NCBI GenBank assembly: GCA_023614405.1
Contig: CM042685.1
Span: 187,088,257 to 187,152,256 of the forward strand
DNA length: 64,000 bases
Direction of reading: 5' to 3'
DNA from: Avena insularis
Taxonomy: Eukaryota > Streptophyta > Magnoliopsida > Poales > Poaceae
The position numbers and the translations under genes are program-made. Positions 54,589-64,000 of this stretch are shown here, in pieces. How positions within the stretch are numbered: position 1 is the stretch's first letter; every line of letters starts with the position of its first letter. The notes below the pieces were generated by a model. The model saw only the letters and a list, made by a program, of their open reading frames with translations. It was not told where the DNA came from and searched no databases.

Positions 54589-55420
54589 ACTAATGACCAC
54601 ACTTTGTTGCGCTCGAAGTTGTGAATCTCTTCATGCATGTATTCAAGCCAATATGGTTCTTAGAGCGCCTCATACACCTTTTGGGGCTCTAAACATGAAA
54701 CGAAACTATTGTGGAAAAAAAATTAGCCACTTGGTTACGAGTAGTAATGCCCCTTTCAAGATCACCAAAAACATTATCAAGGGTAAGCCCTTCTCGAATA
54801 AGCTTGGTGATCCTTCTTTCTTCATGATGAGCGCCGGCTTCCTTAATGGATTCTTGAGAAGCCACTTGGTCATCACCACTATTTTGATCCTCGTCTTGAC
54901 CTTGGAAATGATCTTGCTCCTCTTCTTGAGACTGCTCGACATTTTGTCCTTGTCCAACTTCATGAGCTTGACCTTGGTCCATATGGGGTGATACACACCA
55001 ATCATTCACTTGCACTTGACCTTGATCATGAGCTATATCTTCAACCGGGGTATCTTGAAGGCTATGGGTTTGATGAAGATCCTGAGTAGGTGAGGGCTCC
55101 ACGTGATTAGAGCATTGTCCTTCTCCTTCCACCACAAGGGGATCCTCAACTGGGTAGAAAAATCCCACACCCATTCTTCTTATGGCTTGAGGAGGAATTT
55201 CATCACGTACATCACCAAGATCAAGTTTCCCCACTTGGGAGCCATTATTCTCATTGAATCTCACATTACAAGAGACTAGAACTTGTCCCGTGGACTTGTT
55301 ATACACTCTATAAGCATGAGAATCCGAAGCATAGCCAACAAAGATATGTTCAATAGAACGAGACTCGAATTTAGATAACCGGTTACCTTTCTTGAGAATA
55401 AATAACCTACACCCAAAAAC
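54589..55420 (-). pseudogene. Maximus-like integrase-RT linker, acidic and Gln-rich
   Basis: The frame 55306-54689 starts MYNKSTGQVLVSCNVRFNEN, the end of the integrase C-domain, and continues as an Asp/Glu/Gln-rich disordered linker (QGQAHEVGQGQNVEQSQ and similar). The RT entry follows near 54600. Confidence 0.8.
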
Positions 55421-56436
55421 TCAAAGGTAGTGGATACTTGGTTTCTTGCCGGTGAGGATCTCATAAGGGGTCATGTCGAAATGCTTGCGGAGATACACAC
55501 AGTTGGAAATATGACAAGAGGTTGAGATAGCTTCAGCCCAAAAGTTATATGGAGACTTGAACTCCGCAATCATGGTTCTTGCCATATCCAAAAGATTCCG
55601 GTTCTTACTTTCTGCCAGGCCATTTTGTTGAGGGGTATATGGAGCGGAATATTGATGCTTAATCACCTCATCACTAAGGAATTGATCCAAGGTGTAGTTC
55701 TTGAACTCCATGCCATTGTCACTTCTTATGGCCAAGATTTTCTTAAATTTCATTGGCAAAGTCGATGATGGTTTGTTGAGTCTCTCTCTTCTTCTTGAAG
55801 AAATATACCCAAGTGTATCTTGAGTAGTCATCGACAATAACCAAGCAATATTTCTTCCCTCCAAGACTATCAAAGGATGGAGGACCAAAGAGGTCCATGT
55901 GAAGAACATCTAATATCCCATTGGAATTGATGGTAGCCGTGGGAGGATGAGCCGACTCATGGAGCTTCCCTTCAATACAATCCCTATACGCACTATCTTT
56001 GACAAAATGAACATTATATTTTAGTCCAAGGATGTGACCTCCCATATGGAGACTTTGCAAAGACCTCATGTTGATGTGGGCGAGCCGACGATTCCAAATC
56101 CATCCCACGTGACCTTTAGCCATTAGGCCAGCCGTGATAGGTGTGGGTTTCTTATCGAAATCTACCACATACAATCCGTTCTCGACATGGCCAACAAAGG
56201 CTATAGAGAGAGTCTTGCTCCACATGAGAGCCACAACCGTGGAGTCAAAATAGACTAAACCCATGAGTGTAAGTTGATGAATGGAAAGTAAGTTATATGA
56301 AAGGGTTTTGACAAGCATAATGTCCACAATGGAAATATCCGGTGTGACCACTACCTTACTCAAACCCAATAATTTAGAGTTTGATCCATCTACATAAGTA
56401 ACACACATGTTTGAAGAATTTGGTTTTGTCTCATCG
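55421..56436 (-). pseudogene. int: Maximus-like protease tail and integrase
   Basis: From the solo-LTR junction: KVVVTPDISIVDIMLVKTLSYNLLS (protease tail), WNRRLAHINMRSLQSL (pre-integrase His), then the core with HMDLFGP, VIVDDYSRYTWVYFF, AIRSDNGMEF and NGLAESKNRNLLDMARTM. DDE residues (Asp, Asp, Glu) are all visible. A frame change near 55750 and a short C-terminal break near 55420 disable it. Confidence 0.9.
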
Positions 56437-56441
56437 AGCAT

Positions 56442-58000
56442 TGATATGTCGGAAACATATCTATAATTTTTGATGCTCCATGCTTGTTTAGTATCTACTT
56501 TGCTTTACTTGTCTACACTTTGAGGTGCTTTTTACATGTTTTCTGGTACTAACCTATTAACAAGTTGCAACAGTGCCAGATGCCTGTTTTCTGTTGTTTT
56601 TGGTTTCAGAAAAGTTAGTAAAGAAATATTCCCGGAATTGGACGGGACAAACGTCAAAGTCAATTACTTTCTGTGGGGAACAAGAAGTCCGGAGGGGAGC
56701 CGGAGAGGCGGGCCAGGGCGGCCAGACCCACCCTAGGCGCGGGTGGGCCCTGCCCCGTGCCTGGGAGGGGTGTGGGGCCCCTGGACACCACCTCGGCCTC
56801 CCCCTTCTCCTATAAGAAGCCCCCGATGCAGAAACCCTAAGCACCCGATCAAATATCCACGAGACCATTTATAGCCGCCGCCACCATCGTCCCTAGATCG
56901 GGGGGATCAGAAGTTCTTCCTGGCACCCTGCAGGATGGGAGATCATCCCGGAGGCCTTCTCTCCGATATGATGTGTGAGTAGTTCCACCTTGGACTATGG
57001 GTCCATGTAGTAGCTAGATGGTTGTATCTCCTCCTTTGTGCTTTCATGTATAGATCTTGTGATCTCCGATCACGATCAAGATCTAATCTATTTGTAATCA
57101 TGCATGTTGTGTTTGCGGGGATTCGATGGATATTGAGATTATTATGTTGGTTTGATTAATGGTTTTGTCTTTATGATTCTATCATGTCTGTGTTGTTTGT
57201 GATCTTGCATGCTCTCCGTTGTTAGTAGCTATCTTGGCCAAGTAGTTTCTAGTGACTCCAAGATGGGGTATTTATGCTCGATAGTGGGTTCATGCCTCTA
57301 GTTTTCAAAGGAAGTGACAATAATCTCTTCAGTTGTAGATGTGTTGATGCTACTAGGGAGAAAACAACGGTCTCTTGTTCATGGAACATGTGGACTGTTT
57401 ACCTTACACACTTTGCTTAAAGCAGTTGTCTGTTGCTTGCAACTTAATACTGGAGGGGGTTCGGATGATAACTTGAAGGTGGACTTCTAGTCATAGATGC
57501 AGTTGGTTGGCGGTCTATGTATCATGTTGTATTGCCCAATCGAATCTCATAGGATCTTTCTGACTAGTAGTTGCATTGTTATGCCTTGCTCAGTTCCTGT
57601 TAATTGCCCTGCTGTAATTTGTTTACCCTTCATGCCATGTTGTTTGTCTAAGGAGAGCACCTCTAGTGAACTATGGACCCCACTCGAATCTTTACCATTG
57701 ATACATCTTCCACTGTTACTTGTTTACTTGCTGCAAACCATTACCTTCCACACCATACGTTTAATCCTTTGTTACAGCAAATCGGTGAGCTTGACAACCT
57801 CACTAATTCGTTGGGGCAAAGTCTTGAGTTTGTGTTGTGTAGGTCTTCGCGTTTCTAGCAACACCTATGTGACGTTTCCTTCCTCCTACTGGTTCGATAA
57901 CCTCGGTTTCTTACTTAGGGAAACTTGTTGATGTGCTTCTTCATACCTTGCTCTTGGGGTTTCCAACGAAGCGTCCCACGACAAGTGCTAGGCTCCATCA
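56442..58000 (+). mobile_element. Solo Gypsy LTR inside the Maximus-like protease
   Basis: 1559 bp from TGATATGTCGG to GGCTCCATCA with a perfect AGCAT duplication (56437-56441, 58001-58005). Its start (TGATA.GTC...TATCTATAATTTTTGAT) and tail (CTCTTGGGGTTTCCAACG) are those of the highly abundant Triticeae TGATACGTCTCC-type Gypsy LTRs. No internal domain remains. It splits the Maximus-like protease between the SGATSHMTGSKEMLD block and KPNSSN. Confidence 0.92.
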
Positions 58001-58005
58001 AGCAT

Positions 58006-58610
58006 CTCTTTGCTTCCGGTCATATGACTAGTGGCACCGCTATCAACCACCCATTTTCTCCCATTGGGAGCATAGTCCTACAAAAACAATCAATGCTTGG
58101 TCTTAGGTACCCATTGTTAGATGGGTCCTCTTTTGTTAGTCATAAGTATCTTAGGAACCCAAATGTCCCAATGGTAATCATCACCATAAGAGGTTCCTAC
58201 ATATTTAGCATAGACTTGACCATCATAAGATTTCATACGGGCATAGGAAGGATTATATTTTCCCGCAAATTCATTGTGAGATGGTTCATCAACATCATTA
58301 ATGACACATGATTCCTTACCTTTTGCCTTCTCCCCTCCTTCACAAAGGTAACAATTTTGGAAGGGGGAGTAGGCTCATTCTTTTTATTGTTCTTTCCCTT
58401 GTTCTTCTTCCTGGTCTTGGGTGCAAATCCAAGTCCTTCCTTAGTCACATTGTCCCTTTGATTGCTCAAAAGGGATTTTAGAATTTTCTCACCTTGTATG
58501 CATGAGACTAGACCTTTCTCAATTGTGGCCTTCAACCTATTGTTCTCCTCAATAAAATCTCCATGGTCACAACAAGGGTTAGTAGAACAAGAAGCAAAGA
58601 TAAATGACAT
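58006..58610 (-). pseudogene. Maximus-like gag-pol junction and protease active site
   Basis: The frame from 58610 contains the conserved CSTNPCCDHGDFIEENNRLK stretch and a Lys/Asn-rich linker. Further left, about 58090-58010, the protease active site WVVDSGATSHMTGSKEML is intact (Asp kept). Frame changes lie between 58233 and 58100. Confidence 0.85.
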
Positions 58611-58619
58611 GGTTGAACC

Positions 58620-59615
58620 TTATATTGTCACTTGAGTTTGAAGTTGTTCATGTGACTTTGAAAGATGAGATAATTTTCTCAATAGGGCCTCATGGTCCTT
58701 CCCTAGTTTCTCAAACTCTTCATTTAGTCTAGCATGACCAACCACAAACTCAAGCTTTTCATTTTTAAGAACTTTACTTAAGGCAAGATCATGGTCACGT
58801 TCTTTAGTAAGTTTTGAGACATTCAAGTTAAAGGATTCTTCATGAGAAATATTGGTATTTTCAAGAATGACTCTTTTACTTTCCTCTTCCTTAAGAGCAT
58901 TGGATAGGGCAGTTATCTCAATGGAGGCCTCACGAGCTTGCCCAAACATTTCCGAGATGGTGTCATCTCTTTCATCAATGATATAGCGCGCTTCACCTAG
59001 TTGACTCATGAGGGACTCAACACAAATCTTAACATCACCTTCCAATTTAGTTAAGAAGCTAGTGGACTCCACCACTTCCTTCTTAATCTTGAGACTCATA
59101 TCATCATCACATGAAGGTGCATCAAGAGAAGGAGTTACCATGGAGGCTTTGACCATGAGGCATGTGGACTTGGTGACGAGCTTGTTCTCATTGGGAGAGT
59201 CAAAGAGAGATGCCGGTGAAGTGCTTGAGGTAGAAGCGGAAGCGATTGGGGTCGAAAGCGGTAGCAATCATGGCAATGGCGTCCACCCCCACAATATCTC
59301 CATCTTCATCATCACTCTCATCTTCTTGAGTTTCTTCATATTCTTCACGAACCATCAACACATATTTGTGTGGTTCATTCTTGTTTGGAAAGTTCTTGTT
59401 GCTGAAGTTCTTGTTTTGGACTTTCTTGACAATTTCTTGTTTGGAGTGGGCTTGTACTTGGATTTCAACAGAAACCTTCCTCCATGGTCTTTTCTCTTCT
59501 CATATGGGCATTCAGCAACAAAGTGGCTTGTTCCTTTACAATTGTATCATGATCTCAACTTGGGATTTGAGTTGCTTGGGTGGGCTCTTGAGGCATTGCC
59601 CTTTCCTTGGTTCCT
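58620..59615 (-). pseudogene. Maximus-like gag C-terminus: zinc knuckle and coiled coil
   Basis: Near 59547-59510 the knuckle reads *YNCKGTSHFVAEC: the first Cys codon is TGA (59547-59549). The 59267-58620 frame is a long heptad-rich coiled coil (SLMSQLGEARYIIDERDD, LSNALKEEESKRVILEN, LTKERDHDLALSKVLKNEK), a known trait of SIRE-type Gag. Confidence 0.85.
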
Positions 59616-60685
59616 CTAAAAGGTTCTTGAGGCTAGAGCTAGATGCTCATGCAAGGCATACTTTATGTCTTTGTCATCACCTCCTATCACCTCCAAGCCA
59701 TCATATTCTTCCTCATAGACTTGGGCCTTGGACTTCAATGCAAGAGTAGGAGAATCCATCCTCTGAGCATGAGCAAGAGCATCATCAGTGGTCTTGTTGA
59801 TGATTCCAAGAGACACAAACTCACTTAGCACTTCATTTGAGGACATGACATAAAAATCCGCTCTTGATCGAATATTGTTGGTGACGTATCTTTGGAAGGG
59901 CAAGATGGCTTGCATGATCTTGCGCTTGATCCACTTGTCATCCACATACTTTATCCCATGGTCAATCATCCTAATAGAGAGGACGGTGACCCTTTGATAG
60001 AGCTCTTCGGGAGTCTCGTCTTCCTTTCCAACAAAGGCATCGGCTTCATAGTGCATTTCTTCGAACTTGGAGCTTTGAATACTCTTGTTGCCAAGATAGA
60101 AATTCTCAAGAGAATTCAAAGCTTCCTTGGCGGTCTCATAGGAGCAAATATGAGTCATTTTCTCATGGATCAAGGCATCCTGGAGAATGTCCAAAGTGGA
60201 GGCATTAAGTTGATAGTCGATCTCTTTCGTGGGCATCATGTTGTAGGGTTTGCTCGAGTTGAATCCATACTCCACAACCTTCCAAAGATGAGCACTTGAA
60301 CTTTTGAAGTGAGAACACATAAGATATTGCTAATTGGTGAAATTAGATTCATCAAGCTTAGGAGGAGGACCACGATGATTGATATGAGGTATAGGAAGGG
60401 GAGCATTATTGTAACTAAGAGGTGGAGGCACACTTCCATGAGGTTTATATTTTTCCTTGCTGGTGCCCTCACCGACGGAAGCGTCCTTGTGAGACTCATC
60501 CGTCGGTTGACACCACTTGAATGCCTATCAAGGGCATCGGCAGCAAAAACATCCTTTTTACTAAGGTATGACTCAAGCATGGCTCTCATCTCTTCCTTGA
60601 CCATATTCAAAGAATCGGTAAGCTCTTTCTTAGAGATGGGAGAGTTTTCATTAGGGGTTTCATCCCCCTTATTATCGCCGCTCAT
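59616..60685 (-). pseudogene. gag: Maximus-like gag, capsid part
   Basis: Start ATG at 60685 (MSGDNKGDETP), 38 bp from the primer site. A frameshift near 60460 leads into 60320-59616, which has the UBN2-type capsid: AKEALNSLENFYLGNKSIQSSKF, ETPEELYQRVTVLSIRM, KRKIMQAILPFQRYV. An in-frame stop lies near 60327. Packaging function is lost. Confidence 0.88.
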
Positions 60686-60722
60686 AGTTCTCTTAGGTAG
60701 TTAAGCCAAAGTAAGAGCCGAG

Positions 60723-60734
60723 GCTCTGATACCA
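60723..60734 (-). promoter_or_regulatory. Primer binding site, initiator tRNA-Met, of the Maximus-like element
   Basis: Minus-strand TGGTATCAGAGC, two bases (att spacer) from the LTR at 60737. Confidence 0.93.
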
Positions 60735-60736
60735 AT

Positions 60737-61961
60737 TGAAATATTGGTATAAGCGACTAGATGGGGGGCGAATAGGAGCTACTGAATTTTTATTTTACTT
60801 TTCAAATTAAGGCTTGACACAAAGTAAGTTCTCTAGATATGAAACTAAGTGAGAGAACCTATATGACAAGCAAGCAAGCAACAATAATAATAAGGAGTAA
60901 AGGATAGAAGTCACCGAGAGTAGACACGAAGATGATATCCCGAAGTTCCTTCCTTTTAGGGGAAGTACGTCTCCGTTGGAGGGGTGGGCGGTACTAATAC
61001 CACCAGCGCCACAAAAGGCCTCACCCTATTCTCCCGTGCACCCGCCTCAAGACAAGCACACACTCCACTATATGGTGGACTTCAAGGTGGCGATCGAAAC
61101 CTTGTACAAATCCTTGTGGCACTTATCCACAACAGAATTGGAGGCTCCCAAGATGACCCCGAAGCTCTTACACACGAGGATGAGCTATGGAGGGCGACTT
61201 CTTCAAGTTAGGGTTTCTTCAAACCCTAGGGCAACAACAACTTAGACAAATTGTGCGGAAACACAAATCCCTTTGGTGGAAAGCTAGGTCTAGGTCTCCC
61301 CCCTTGATTACCCAAGGGGCATCAAGTTCTAGTGGCTAGGGAGGGAGAACTAGGACGTTGAAGCTTAGCAACAATGGAGGAGAGTAGAAGCCACAATCTT
61401 GACTTGGGGAAGAAGGGGTATGAATAGCCCCCCCCCCAAAAAAAATAGAGCCATTGCAGAATCACTAACACCGCAGTCTCCGGTCTCCAGGGCCTGAGTC
61501 TCTGGGATGGAGGCAGGACCCCGGTCAGGTCTCCGGGGGTATACCGAGAGAAATCTTGGGAGCCACGGAGACTGGGCCAGAGACATGACTGGAGTCTCCG
61601 GGCTCCTTCACCAGAGTCGTCGGGGTGAGGCTCGTCTCCGGGCAGCCCTCCAGGGAGGCATATAGAGAGTTTTCTAGGGGTCAGAGACAGGCCTGGAGAC
61701 TAGGCCAGAGTCTCCGATCAGGCACACCGGAGTCTCCGGACCTAGACCCCGGAGCCTCCAGACTCAGGGGAGGCACCAGCCCCATCTTCCAATCTAAGCA
61801 TCCAATCTTGATGAAAATTTGAACCCTTCTCCATTGCTAGAAAGAACACCGTCTTGTGCTTTGACAATGATAAAACTTGCAATATACTGAGCACATGGTA
61901 AAAACTTACTTGTGTTGAAAACAAACACCAAAACATCATTAAGACAGGAAATGCCGTTTCA
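60737..61961 (-). repeat. 5' LTR of the Maximus-like element (1225 bp)
   Basis: Bounds TGAAATATTGG and GCCGTTTCA; matches 48397-49628 along its length. An exact CCGGAGTCTCCGG lies at 61727-61739. ACTGT follows at 61962-61966. Confidence 0.9.
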
Positions 61962-61966
61962 ACTGT

Positions 61967-62201
61967 GATCATCCAACAAATAGTCGATAGTTCCAGGACG
62001 TAGGGATCGTCACACTGAGGACCTGAACCTGGGTAAAATAATGTGTCTCTCTATGTGTGTGTTCGTCTAGCTCGTCGAACGTTGTGCCCCTGGCCAAACT
62101 AACAAAGGTGATCCCCATCCTTGGTGTCAAAAATCGAGAGACGACATCCGACATGCCAGGTATGGGGCGCATCGGCAACTTCGTTATTAGAACCAGGTGC
62201 C
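61967..62201 (+). repeat. Right part of Gypsy LTR and leader
   Basis: Continues the LTR interrupted at 48396 (gatcatccaacaaatagtcg, a GAACCTGGGTAAAATAATGTG block). The LTR end and primer site lie near 62150-62180 but are degenerate, so I cannot fix them. Leader sequence runs to the gag ATG. Confidence 0.65.
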
Positions 62202-64000
62202 ATGGCTCAGAGCTCAGGAGGAGCCACCCGAGGTGTTGTTGGAACCACCACCCGCGCTAGCGCCACCGAACGAAGGGCGGAGCGACAACGCCGAGAAGAG
62301 GAAGTAGCCAGTTAGACCTCGTCTGGCGGGAGGTCCGCTATGATCTCCGCGCCAGGAAGAAACATCTCACCAGAACAACCAGCAAGCACGGATCTTCCCT
62401 CAACAGAACTCTCACGCACTACAGAGACACAGGAACATGAGAACTGGGAGCCTATGAGGCAGCGCTCTCCCGAACTTCCGCCCCCGCATCGCCCAAGTGA
62501 AGACATCGAGCCTCGGGCGGTTTCGGCAGCTGCTGGTGGCCAGCGACCTGCCCCGACCTGCTTTGGGGCCCATGGTCCCTTTGCTGCTCTTGCTGCGGCA
62601 GACACTATGCTTGAGTTTCCACCTAAAGCCGTCGGGGACAACTCCTGTGCCAATGTGTTGCTAGCGATGTTGCGCACTTTGTTAGTGCCTCTCTTCACAA
62701 GGAGGTACGACCGTCTCACGTTCAACGGCCTATGCCCCTCCCATCGTAGGAGCTAGGTGAGCCACCTAGCGCCAGGCCCCCTTGCCCCTCCAACATGAGA
62801 GCCGTCGATGACCCTCGTCACCTTCCGAATTGTGGCTGCTTGGAGAGCCTCCGCGAGGGAGAACCTCCTTGGAAGCAAGCCGGGGATAGATGGGAAGACT
62901 GTGCATTGATAGGATCCTCCCAGACCTAACATTCGCGGGACCTATGACAAGTCCTAGAAGAGCATCAAGGAGAAGATGCCCGGATGCGCATCAAGCGCCT
63001 CTCGGAGCGTCACTTCCACGGTGACATCGAACCAGCAAGAATCGGGTGGAGTGCCCCCGCATTTGCGGCCGACTACACCTCCTTCACTACAAATCTGTGG
63101 AGGGTCACATGGCCCCCCAAGTTCTGACTGGACATACTAGAAAAATACAACATGAATACCAACCCGAAAGACTTCTGGCAAATCTACTACACCTCCGTGC
63201 TAGCAGCTGGGCAACACGAGAGGGTTATGGCCAACTGGTTCCCATCCGCCCTAAAAAATGAAGCCCAAGCATGGCTTATCAATCAGCCCGCGAGCTCCAT
63301 CAAGTCCTGTGAGGATCTCTACGACCAGTTCGTATCGGCCTTCCAAGGCATATTTAAGGGCCAGGGAACAGTTAGCGACCTTCACAAGTTGTCATAGAAG
63401 CCAGGAAAAAACCTGCACAAATTCTCTCAATGATTTTGCTAGGTGCTGCATACCATACCGAAGATTACCCCTGAAGCCATCGTGGTCGTGTACCATGTCG
63501 GCATTAGGGACCCTTGCATGAGGGAAAATATGAGAACTCGTGACCTCAAAACCACCCCAGAGTTATTCACTCTGGCTGACAAGTGCGCCCGAGCCAAGGA
63601 AGCACGACTCCTTCCCGGCGAGGCCATAGAAGAAGACGACGACATAGCCAAGAAGAATAATAGTAAGCGCCTACCTGCAAAGCAGGCCCTAGTGATTGAA
63701 CCTGAGCAAAAGAAGTTGAAGACACCTGAGGTAGCAACGGCTGACCACGATGGAGGGCCGTGTTACACCATTCGTAACTCACCAGCTCACGCCCTCAAGG
63801 ACTGCAGCCGGGTCAAGTCCCCAATTGAGATGTGAACTCATGGGACTGCTCCATTTGCCTCAAACTGGGCCACTGCATAAAGGATTGCCCCGATCATCGA
63901 GATCAAGAAGATGGGAAGGAAGATCCTACCGGCCTGGGAGGACCCCGTGACGTCTGAGCCTGGAGGGACTACGTCCCGGGGTGAGGCGACGGGGGTCGAC
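62202..64000 (+). pseudogene. gag: Gypsy gag, broken, running off the window
   Basis: The ATG at 62202 (MAQSSGGATRG) begins a charged N-terminus; a TAG at 62313-62315 interrupts it, and the same frame continues at 62340-62756 (Pro/Glu-rich, then NVLLAMLRTLLVPLF). After a frame change the retrotransposon gag domain appears at 63140-63400 (NTNPKDFWQIYYTSVLAAG, WFPSALKNEAQAWLINQP, LYDQFVSAFQGIFKG), and continues past two stops (KPGKNLHKFSQ) to 63835 with the EARLLPGEAIEEDDDI region. The zinc knuckle would be near 63850-63890 (CSICLKLGHCIKDCP in another frame, CCHC residues kept). Confidence 0.8.

Larger units (their letters stand above)
48397..61961 (-). mobile_element. Maximus/SIRE-like Copia retrotransposon with third ORF (13.6 kb), minus strand
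   Basis: LTRs at 48397-49628 and 60737-61961 begin TGAAA on the plus strand; a perfect ACTGT duplication flanks the element (48392-48396, 61962-61966). Right to left: primer site, long gag with coiled coil and zinc knuckle, protease, integrase, RT, RNase H, a 1.1-kb spacer, a third ORF and the 3' LTR. Size, order and the extra ORF place it in the SIRE/Maximus lineage. Two later insertions are a Gypsy solo LTR (56442-58000) and a Cassandra solo LTR (50238-50520). Confidence 0.93.

Noticed and set aside
62312..62725. 137-codon minus-strand frame
   Set aside because: Shadow of the Gypsy gag N-terminus on the plus strand.

Overview
This 64 kb window is intergenic DNA of a grass genome, almost certainly Triticeae (wheat, Aegilops, barley, rye). 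The call rests on Angela/BARE-type Copia LTRs (TGTTGGAGATATGCCC start, initiator-Met tRNA primer site), CACTA transposons with Triticeae-type coding pieces, a SIRE/Maximus-like Copia with a third ORF, a 5S-bearing Cassandra LTR and several mariner-type MITEs. I found no intact host gene. Two short stretches near 35.2-35.5 kb and 40.3-40.5 kb may be fragments of host coding sequence.

Layout. 1-6566: Copia element on the plus strand, lacking its 5' LTR because of the window edge. 6567-28746: a CACTA transposon (its 3' terminal inverted repeat ends at 28746) split by insertions. These are an Angela-type Copia on the minus strand (10023-27149, target-site duplication TGAAT), a second plus-strand Angela relative nested inside that element's LTR (18401-27102, duplication ATAAT), and a hAT remnant (27459-28549). 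28747-29105: piece of a LINE on the minus strand into which the CACTA inserted. 29106-34314: short-LTR Copia on the minus strand whose two LTRs do not match each other. 34315-41630: low-copy-looking, AT-rich sequence with five MITEs (one nested in another) and a long AT microsatellite. 41640-42336: LINE 3' fragment on the plus strand. 42340-47443: internally deleted CACTA (duplication GTA) with transposase remnants and hairpin-forming repeats. 47444-48396 and 61967-64000: an interrupted Gypsy element on the plus strand. 48397-61961: Maximus/SIRE-like Copia (duplication ACTGT) inserted in that Gypsy LTR; it carries a solo Gypsy LTR (56442-58000, duplication AGCAT) and a Cassandra solo LTR (50238-50520).

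The order of events is readable from target-site duplications: LINE, then CACTA, then Angela, then a second Angela; and Gypsy, then Maximus, then two solo LTRs. All element ORFs carry stops, frameshifts or lost catalytic residues, so nothing here looks autonomous. Retained signals (LTR TATA boxes, primer sites, polypurine tracts) could still support transcription or mobilisation in trans. The most unusual items are the LTR-mismatched Copia, the head-to-head Angela LTR palindrome, the 5S-like Cassandra LTR, the membrane-tailed viroplasmin-like ORF of the first CACTA, the hairpin repeats of the second CACTA, and the third ORF with its promoter-like leader in the Maximus-like element.
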